This document shows positions 7,493 to 12,445 of a stretch of DNA of 12,445 bases, one piece after another. The DNA comes from JBGTHB01 sp041746415 (GTDB taxonomy: Bacteria > Pseudomonadota > Gammaproteobacteria > Coxiellales > Coxiellaceae): assembly GCA_041746415.1 (NCBI GenBank), contig JBGTHB010000058.1:1-12445 (forward strand), read 5' to 3'. The translations under genes were made by a program, and so were the position numbers. How positions within the stretch are numbered: position 1 is the first letter of the stretch; each line of letters starts with the position of its first letter. The notes under the pieces were generated by a model that worked only from the letters and a program-made list of their open reading frames with translations, was not told where the DNA came from and did no database searches.

Positions 7493-8287
7493 ATGCAGGA
7501 AGCGTTAGTTAAATCGACAATTGATGTGCGTGCTATTATCGACCCTACAGCAAAAATTGCTCACGATGTGAAAATTGGTCCATGGTCTATTATCGGGCCG
7601 CATGTGGAAATTGATGAAGGTTGTGAAATTGCATCACACGTGGTGATTGAATCACACACCAAACTGGGCAAGCACAACAAAATTTTTCCGTTTGCTTCGA
7701 TTGGCTCTGCGCCACAGCATTTAGAGTACCGAGGTGAGCCCACTACGTTAGAAGTAGGTGATCATAATATTATTCGCGAATACGTAACGATTAATCGTGG
7801 CACTATCGGTGGCCGTGGTATCACGCGAGTTGGCAGCCATAATTATTTAATGACCACTGCGCATATTGCGCACGATTGTCATGTTGGCAATCATATTATT
7901 TTTGCGAATTCAGCAGCTATTGCGGGATTTGTGGATGTTAAAGACCACGCGATTTTAGGCGCTTATGCCGGTGTGCATCAACACGTGCAAATTGGTGAGT
8001 TCAGCTTTTTAGGTCGCGCTACTAAAGTGTGTAATGATATTTTGCCCTACATGTTGGTAACAGGTAATCCCGGCGTGCCAAATGGTTTGAATTTAGTGGG
8101 GTTGAAACGTAATGATTTTACCGCCAATGAAATTCGGCTGGTTAAAGAAGCATTTATGATAATTTACAAACGCGGTTTGAAAAAACAAGAAATTCTCGAG
8201 CAGCTTGGTGTTTTAGCTAAACAGTCTGCTAAAGTGCAGGTGCTGTTAACTGCATTTGAAAATTCCCATCGTGGTATCGCACGCTAG
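7493..8287 (+). CDS. lpxA: UDP-N-acetylglucosamine O-acyltransferase LpxA
   Basis: First step of lipid A synthesis: transfers a 3-hydroxyacyl chain from ACP to the 3-position of UDP-GlcNAc (or of its 3-amino analogue in some bacteria). The 264 residues comprise a hexapeptide-repeat beta-helix (about 10-190) and a C-terminal helical domain ending in the typical S(T/H)RGIxR. The general base is His127 in AHIAHDC (E. coli His125), and His124, His162 and Gln163 are also kept. By hand alignment several other E. coli pocket positions differ: Asp74 becomes His76, Lys76 becomes Glu78, His144 becomes Phe146, and the chain-length ruler Gly173 becomes Arg175. GAGG lies about 13 nt upstream of the ATG. 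Last gene of the plus-strand envelope block. Confidence 0.94.
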   Translation: MQEALVKSTIDVRAIIDPTAKIAHDVKIGPWSIIGPHVEIDEGCEIASHVVIESHTKLGKHNKIFPFASIGSAPQHLEYRGEPTTLEVGDHNIIREYVTINRGTIGGRGITRVGSHNYLMTTAHIAHDCHVGNHIIFANSAAIAGFVDVKDHAILGAYAGVHQHVQIGEFSFLGRATKVCNDILPYMLVTGNPGVPNGLNLVGLKRNDFTANEIRLVKEAFMIIYKRGLKKQEILEQLGVLAKQSAKVQVLLTAFENSHRGIAR

Positions 8288-8314
8288 TTGATGCTATGGA
8301 TGTCACTTTTTTTC

Positions 8315-8339
8315 TGTCATTATGAGCGTGTGCAATTCC
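8315..8339 (+). repeat. partial copy of the palindromic repeat family
   Basis: The segment begins TGTCATTATGAGCG and ends GCAATTCC. This matches the ends of the dispersed GTCATTGCGAGCG...GCAATCC type of extragenic palindrome, with its middle deleted. It lies 27 nt after the lpxA stop. Confidence 0.5.
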
Positions 8340-8345
8340 TTTTTT

Positions 8346-8445
8346 GTCATCACGAGCGAGTCATCGAGCGTTGTGATCCATGTATCAGTGCTATTAAAAA
8401 ACACCGGCATATGGATGGCGACGCTCGTACCTCGCTCGCCATGAC
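8346..8445. repeat. 100-bp palindromic element (complete copy, imperfect inverted repeat)
   Basis: The left arm (8346 to about 8383, starting GTCATCACGAGCGAG) matches the reverse complement of the right arm (about 8409-8445, GTCATGGCGAGCGAG) over roughly 36-38 positions with few differences and one 1-nt gap. A spacer of about 25 nt contains A6. Each arm also folds on itself: ATCAC (8349-8353) pairs with GTGAT (8373-8377), and ATGGCGA (8415-8421) pairs with TCGCCAT (8436-8442). It belongs to a widespread class of extragenic palindromes starting GTCATTGCGAG. Lying between convergent genes, it could act in termination or mRNA 3'-end protection. No T-tract follows either arm closely, so it is not a textbook terminator. 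Confidence 0.75.
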
Positions 8446-8488
8446 TCACCTTTCATTTGTGCTAATGCGTCGATAGTGCCTTTTTTTT

Positions 8489-8530
8489 ATCATCACGAGT
8501 GAGTCATCGAGCGCGGCAATCCACTGCAGT
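8489..8530 (+). repeat. half copy of the palindromic repeat family
   Basis: The segment starting ATCATCACGAG (8489) and running into GTCATCGAGCG repeats the left arm of the 100-bp element, with identical TCATCACGAG and GAGTCATCGAGCG blocks, and continues into the family ending GCGGCAATCCA. There is no matching right arm. A perfect 10-bp palindrome CACTGCAGTG (8522-8531) overlaps its end. T8 at 8481-8488 precedes it, but no strong hairpin leads into that T-tract. Confidence 0.65.
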
Positions 8531-8579
8531 GCACCATTGTGTTGTGCTTCGCAGCCCAACAAAATAATTTTCATTAGAG

Positions 8580-9716
8580 TTAACTAACCAATTCCATTAT
8601 TTTTGCAGCTGCACGTGCAGCCGGTTTTGAGGAGACCATTTTTGTTTGCAGTCTTGCTAGTTTTTCAGCAACAGTCTGTCTTTCCTCTGGCTTATTGAGC
8701 AGACGCATTATTTCATTGGCTATATTTTCTGGCGTCACTTGCTGTTGCAATAATTCTTTGGCCAGCACTTCTTCTGCAACAATATTGCATAGCCCAAAAT
8801 AAGGTGCGCGCATTAAGTTTTTACCCAGCACGTAGGTAATCGGCGACACACGATAAATAATGACCATAGGTACATTGAGTAGCGCTAATTCCAACGTTAC
8901 TGTGCCAGAAACCGCAATCGCGGCATCAGCGCATTGCAACACATCGTAGCGATTTTTTTCAATGATATGTAAATTTTTTGGCAATAATTTCAATTCCGCT
9001 CTTGCAGTCAAAATATTTTTATCGAAATTTTCCGCAAGTGGCAAAATGAATTGTGCATCAGGCAATTGCTGCGATATCAGTTTGGCAGCAGCTAACATAT
9101 CCGGCAAAAGATTATTGAGTTCGCTTATTCTGGAACCTGGCAACAACGCGATAATTTTTTGGTTCGGATCTAAGTGGTGTTTTTCCATAGCCATGGATTG
9201 GGTCATGGTTGGTTGAATGCGTTGCACCATAGGGTGGCCAACAAACGTTGCTGGCATAGTTTCACGTTGATACATTTTTTCTTCGAATGGAAACAGCGTC
9301 AACATGTGATCACAATAACGTTTTATTTTTTTAATACGAGAATAATGCCATGCCCATATTTGCGGACATGAATAATAAATAACTTTAATGCCAAGTTGTT
9401 TAGCGGCTTTGGCTAAGCGTAAATTAAAACCAGGGTAATCAATTAAAATGATGGCGTCAGGACGATGAGCAGTTAAATAATTCACAATGCTTTTCATGGT
9501 GCGTTTAATTTGCGGTAGTTTTTTGACAACTTCCCATAAACCAACGATGGCTAAATCACTGCAGTCGACAACCAGTTCCACACCAGCTTGCTGCATTTTT
9601 TTGCTGCCCATGCCACACAAGGAAATATTGGGATGCGCAGCTTGTAATGCGGTGGCAAGTTCACTGCCTAATAAATCTCCAGAAGGTTCACCTGCACATA
9701 AAAAAAGGCGTGTCAT
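8580..9716 (-). CDS. lpxB: lipid-A-disaccharide synthase LpxB
   Basis: Glycosyltransferase (GT19) that condenses UDP-2,3-diacylglucosamine with lipid X to give the beta-1,6 disaccharide of lipid A, at the inner face of the cytoplasmic membrane. The 378 residues match the family length. Visible motifs are GEPSGD (9-14), a conserved Asp93 in IDYPGFN (E. coli Asp89), the membrane-associated CPQIWAW segment (117-123), FPFE (142-145), FVGHP (158-162), and LLPGSRxSE with Arg196. The ATG overlaps the stop of the upstream oxidoreductase gene by 4 nt (ATGA), so the two are co-translated. In E. coli lpxB directly follows lpxA on the same strand; here it is on the opposite strand, convergent with the lpxA block. 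Confidence 0.96.
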   Translation of the reverse strand: MTRLFLCAGEPSGDLLGSELATALQAAHPNISLCGMGSKKMQQAGVELVVDCSDLAIVGLWEVVKKLPQIKRTMKSIVNYLTAHRPDAIILIDYPGFNLRLAKAAKQLGIKVIYYSCPQIWAWHYSRIKKIKRYCDHMLTLFPFEEKMYQRETMPATFVGHPMVQRIQPTMTQSMAMEKHHLDPNQKIIALLPGSRISELNNLLPDMLAAAKLISQQLPDAQFILPLAENFDKNILTARAELKLLPKNLHIIEKNRYDVLQCADAAIAVSGTVTLELALLNVPMVIIYRVSPITYVLGKNLMRAPYFGLCNIVAEEVLAKELLQQQVTPENIANEIMRLLNKPEERQTVAEKLARLQTKMVSSKPAARAAAKIMELVS

Positions 9717-10687
9717 GCTTTCACTAACTCGGCTTGCAAATTCTGTTGTTTGACAATTTGTGTAATACGAATTGCCGTTTCTAAAGCACGACGACCATCG
9801 TGGCCACTGACCAAAGGCGCTTTGTTGTGAATAATGGCATCAACAAAAGCGGTGATTTGTTCGTTCAAGGCATCCCCTTGATCGAAGGTGTGTTCTTCAC
9901 TGACAATTTCAGGTATACCCGGGAACATTTCATTTTTGCCTTTAGCGTGAATGGCAATGCGTTTTTGTGCCAAATCCATACCAATATAACTGTCGTGTTG
10001 AAAAATCCGCAAACGCCTTTCCGTTTTTAAACTCACGCGTGAAGCGGTAACATTCGCCACGCAGCCATTTTCAAACTCAATGCGCGCGTTGGCAATATCA
10101 ATAAATGGCGATAACACCGGCGCACCATTAGCGCGAATGTCTTTTATAGGTGCTTTAACAATAGATTGAATGATGTCGATATCGTGAATCATTAAATCTA
10201 AAATCACATTGACGTCACTGCCGCGTAATTTAAACGGTGACAACCGCACTGATTCAATAAACAGCGGTTTTGATAAAGAAGGCTCTACCGCTTTGACGGC
10301 ATTATTGAAGCGTTCTAAATGGCCTACTTGCAATAACACATTGTATTCATCGGCGAGACGAATTAACTCGTCAGCTTGTTCTAAGGTAGTGGTAATGGGC
10401 TTTTCCACTAACACATGCTTGCCGTGCTTAAGAAAAAAACGCGCAATATCGTAATGCAGCGGGGTGGGGACAACAATGCTGACCGCATCCACTGTGTCAA
10501 GAATGTCTTCGTAATTAAGGAAGGCATTTGCGCCATAAAGAGTAGCGATTTCATTGGCGCGAGTTAAATCGGAATCCACGACAGCGACTAGATTGGCCGT
10601 CGCTAATTGAGCGTATTTTTGTGCATGATATTGGCCAAGGTAACCCACACCGATAACGCCAATATTCAATTTTTTTGTGTCGGGCAT
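9713..10687 (-). CDS. Gfo/Idh/MocA-family oxidoreductase, possible UDP-GlcNAc 3-dehydrogenase (GnnA-like)
   Basis: NAD(P)-dependent sugar dehydrogenase family. The Rossmann motif GVIGVGYLGQYH is at 10-21. The family's EKP triplet is at 95-97, with Lys96 as the usual catalytic or substrate-binding Lys. GHLERFN follows at 122-128 and DLMIHDID at 164-171, with His168 and Asp169 in the active-site position of this family. The last two motifs are typical of members acting on UDP-HexNAc at C3 (WlbA/GnnA types). In Acidithiobacillus ferrooxidans gnnA and gnnB lie between lpxA and lpxB and make UDP-GlcNAc3N for lipid A with extra amide-linked chains. The coupling to lpxB here supports a lipid A role, but the partner aminotransferase gnnB is not in the window. 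The ATG has a good GAGGAAG ribosome-binding site. The family call is firm; the substrate is inference. Confidence 0.85.
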   Translation of the reverse strand: MPDTKKLNIGVIGVGYLGQYHAQKYAQLATANLVAVVDSDLTRANEIATLYGANAFLNYEDILDTVDAVSIVVPTPLHYDIARFFLKHGKHVLVEKPITTTLEQADELIRLADEYNVLLQVGHLERFNNAVKAVEPSLSKPLFIESVRLSPFKLRGSDVNVILDLMIHDIDIIQSIVKAPIKDIRANGAPVLSPFIDIANARIEFENGCVANVTASRVSLKTERRLRIFQHDSYIGMDLAQKRIAIHAKGKNEMFPGIPEIVSEEHTFDQGDALNEQITAFVDAIIHNKAPLVSGHDGRRALETAIRITQIVKQQNLQAELVKA

Positions 10688-10715
10688 TTCTTAACTTCCT
10701 CTTTCAATCGTCGCC

Positions 10716-10744
10716 ACTATGGCATCTTTGCGGCAACTGATCAA
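10716..10744 (-). promoter_or_regulatory. possible promoter for the oxidoreductase-lpxB pair
   Basis: Read on the minus strand, TTGATC (10739-10744) and CATAGT (10716-10721) are separated by exactly 17 nt. Each matches the sigma-70 consensus at four of six positions. The start site would fall about 20 nt before the ribosome-binding site of the gene starting at 10687. It lies in the 59-bp gap shared with divergent tadA. Confidence 0.3.
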
Positions 10745-10746
10745 TA

Positions 10747-11199
10747 ATGGCGGCCATGGATGAGCACTATATGCAGCAAGCGTTGGCGCAAGCAAAATTA
10801 GCTGAAAAACACGGCGAAGTTCCTGTGGGTGCCGTGTTAGTGCGTGGTGATGAAGTGTTAGCAAGCGCTTATAATCAGCCTATTGGCTATTGTGACCCCA
10901 CCGCCCATTCTGAAATATTGGTGTTACGCGAGGCGGCCAAACAGCTTGAAAACTATAGACTTATTGATACCACCCTCTATGTGACATTAGAGCCTTGTGC
11001 CATGTGTATCGGTGCTATTTTGCATGCACGGGTAAAGCGCTTGGTTTTTGGAGCATACGATCAGCGTGCAGGTGCGGTTTGTTCGGTTTTTACCATTCCA
11101 GCAGAAAAACGCTTAAATCATAGACTTAACTGGCAAGGTGGGGTATTAGAACTGCCTTGTGCGAAGATGTTGCAAGATTTTTTTCGTTTACGCCGCTGA
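10747..11199 (+). CDS. tadA: tRNA-specific adenosine deaminase TadA
   Basis: Zinc-dependent deaminase converting the wobble A34 of tRNA-Arg(ACG) to inosine, an essential step for reading CGN codons. The 150-residue protein has the cytidine-deaminase-like fold, with zinc and proton-transfer residues His54 and Glu56 in PTAHSE and Cys84 and Cys87 in EPCAMC. The VPVGAVLV strand, NYRLIDTTLYVTLEPC and the late NHRxxxxGGVL segment are characteristic of TadA and not of other deaminases. Starts at 10747 and 10756 (ATG, residue 4) are both possible; neither has a strong ribosome-binding site. It is divergent from the oxidoreductase gene. No clear terminator follows it. Confidence 0.95.
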   Translation: MAAMDEHYMQQALAQAKLAEKHGEVPVGAVLVRGDEVLASAYNQPIGYCDPTAHSEILVLREAAKQLENYRLIDTTLYVTLEPCAMCIGAILHARVKRLVFGAYDQRAGAVCSVFTIPAEKRLNHRLNWQGGVLELPCAKMLQDFFRLRR

Positions 11200-11223
11200 G
11201 CCTGAGTATAAAATGAGCACTAA

Positions 11224-11240
11224 TTTAAGCATGAGTTAAT
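11224..11240 (+). promoter_or_regulatory. candidate PmrA box upstream of the unidentified right-edge gene
   Basis: TTTAAG, five bases, then GTTAAT gives a TTAA-N7-TTAA direct repeat with an 11-bp period. It fits the published PmrA-type pattern YTTAAK-N5-YTTAAK with one mismatch. PmrA activates many effector genes in Legionella and Coxiella. AT-rich elements such as GATATA (11254-11259) could be the -10 downstream. The surroundings are AT-rich, so chance occurrence is a real possibility. Confidence 0.35.
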
Positions 11241-11302
11241 TAAATGGGTGTAGGATATAGGCCAATACAGCGAGCCGAATTTCCCAGCCCGCGAGGGGCG
11301 TT

Positions 11303-12445
11303 ATGAGACAAAGTCCGACAGCACAGTATCCGCGGTTACCGTTTCCTAGTGAATTAGCGGCATACGCTCGTGCGCGACTAGAGGCAACGTTAGCAACAAA
11401 AAATGTTGACCCGCGCGCATTAACAACGGTGTTAGATCAGGGCGCGTCACCTTACGAAAAAAAGGATCCTGTTTTTTCAGCAGATTTAAATCAACACGCG
11501 GTGGAATTTTTTAAAGACGTTACCACTTATACAGAATACGTTGCACGAATAAAGCAGTACATTACTCTTTTAATTTCCCATTTTTTTGAGCAAAACGAAA
11601 AAGGAATTTGGCAGATCAAACCAAAGTTTTGCGATTCTAAACTGATTACCGATTTTAACCCAGCAGAGCAAAATCAAGTGCGATTTTGTTTTCTGCATGG
11701 GTTGATTAATTGGTTTGTTGCACAGGCAAATGATGCAATCCGAAATAATGCAGCACAAAAGTTAGACGCTGAACAAGTAAATTCTCAAAGTCGGAGATTG
11801 CATGCGTGTTTTGCTGTTTCCTTATTGGCAATAAGCTCAGTTTTAAACGCAGCAGAGATGACGGTTGAAAACGATAGAGATGGTGTTGAATGTGTTCAAA
11901 AAGCGTTGAATGAAGCAATTAAAGATCGATTTTTTGAGCGTTATTACGACTACAGTTTGTTTTTTGCTAGTATCAAAGATATTCCTGAAAAAGTGTGTGT
12001 TGATCAGGTGCGCAGGCAGTTAATAGAAGCTGCCTTTGCTGATTCAAGGGCGCCATTTTCTGCCAAATTTAAATACCTTAAAGAGTTGCATCGAATAGTA
12101 ACAGTTGATCACGACCTTAAACCTGAAGAGAAAGCGGATTATTTAAAACGTCTTGAACAACCTTTTGCCGTGCCGTTATCAGAACTCCCTGGTGATACAG
12201 TGGTGATTTCACAAAGCAATCACGAATTTTTTGTTAACTTTTTTTTCGTGGTTAAAATCTATTTGTCTAGTGAAGAGTTGACTCAGCTAGCTGGCACAAT
12301 TTTTAATGAAAAAAAATCGCTTGGGCAAAAGCTTTATTGTTGGCGGGAAATTTACCGGCAAGTTTTACCAGTACTTTCTTTTGAAGATAAGCAGCAATTG
12401 GTTCGCGAATTTCGCAAAGATGGTCACGAAGAGGTGCTTTGTCTT
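11303..12445 (+). CDS. unidentified protein, at least 381 residues, open at the right edge
   Basis: A continuous frame of 381 codons from ATG 11303 to the end of the window with no stop. AGGGG lies about 6 nt before the ATG and an in-frame TAG lies upstream, so the start is well supported. I do not recognise the family. The product looks soluble and mostly helical, with no signal peptide and no convincing membrane helix; 168-184 and 309-321 are hydrophobic but short or interrupted. The N-terminal 60 residues are Pro/Ala-rich. The rest is rich in Phe, Lys and Glu, with heptad-like stretches near 195-215 and 255-285. Only short, implausible frames are antisense to it. It is 103 nt from tadA with its own possible regulatory site, so it is probably a separate transcription unit. 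A Legionellales effector is one possibility, unproven. Confidence 0.8.
   Translation, partial: MRQSPTAQYPRLPFPSELAAYARARLEATLATKNVDPRALTTVLDQGASPYEKKDPVFSADLNQHAVEFFKDVTTYTEYVARIKQYITLLISHFFEQNEKGIWQIKPKFCDSKLITDFNPAEQNQVRFCFLHGLINWFVAQANDAIRNNAAQKLDAEQVNSQSRRLHACFAVSLLAISSVLNAAEMTVENDRDGVECVQKALNEAIKDRFFERYYDYSLFFASIKDIPEKVCVDQVRRQLIEAAFADSRAPFSAKFKYLKELHRIVTVDHDLKPEEKADYLKRLEQPFAVPLSELPGDTVVISQSNHEFFVNFFFVVKIYLSSEELTQLAGTIFNEKKSLGQKLYCWREIYRQVLPVLSFEDKQQLVREFRKDGHEEVLCL

Noticed and set aside
8288..8476. Open frame of 62 codons after lpxA
   Set aside because: It reads through the palindromic repeat elements, its Cys/His/Arg-rich peptide is what such repeats encode by chance, and it has no ribosome-binding site.
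8481..8488. T8 tract as an intrinsic terminator for the lpxA block
   Set aside because: No stem longer than about 3 bp directly precedes it, so I could not support a terminator call.
11570..11918. Two overlapping minus-strand frames opposite the unknown right-edge gene
   Set aside because: Both are antisense to an uninterrupted 381-codon plus-strand frame with a good start, and they have no features of their own.

Overview
The window looks like chromosomal DNA from a gammaproteobacterium of the Legionellales, close to the Coxiellaceae. It is moderately AT-rich. A bamA-skp-lpxD-fabZ-lpxA block lies beside genes of the mevalonate pathway, which most gammaproteobacteria lack but Coxiella and Legionella relatives carry. 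The assignment rests on gene content and remembered synteny, not on a search.

Left arm (1-2963, minus strand): a tightly overlapping mevalonate operon, transcribed leftward. The order is class I-type HMG-CoA reductase (mvaA), mevalonate kinase, a second GHMP kinase that is probably phosphomevalonate kinase, and the first eight codons of a fourth gene at the window edge. It should supply isopentenyl diphosphate.

Centre (2964-8287, plus strand): a 152-bp divergent intergenic region with a good extended -10 promoter, then the outer-membrane block. It encodes BamA (outer-membrane protein insertion), Skp (periplasmic chaperone), and LpxD, FabZ and LpxA (lipid A acylation and the hydroxyacyl-ACP branch point). 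Gaps are 39, 7 and 4 bp, with one 8-bp overlap, so the block is probably one transcript.

Convergent gap (8288-8579): no gene. It holds a 100-bp inverted-repeat element and two partial copies of the same dispersed palindromic family.

Right arm: lpxB and a Gfo/Idh/MocA oxidoreductase resembling UDP-GlcNAc 3-dehydrogenase (gnnA) form a minus-strand pair overlapping by 4 bp (8580-10687). tadA (tRNA adenosine deaminase) is divergent from them (10747-11199). From 11303 to the right edge runs an open frame of at least 381 codons that I do not recognise. A PmrA-box-like direct repeat lies about 60 bp upstream of it, which in Legionellales raises the possibility of a secreted effector.

Most worth a second look: BamA lacks the near-invariant Arg of the VRGF loop motif and ends in Ile; LpxA has several substitutions at mapped substrate-pocket positions and sits near a gnnA-like gene; the second GHMP kinase lacks the motif-1 Lys; and the unknown right-edge protein has a possible PmrA site.
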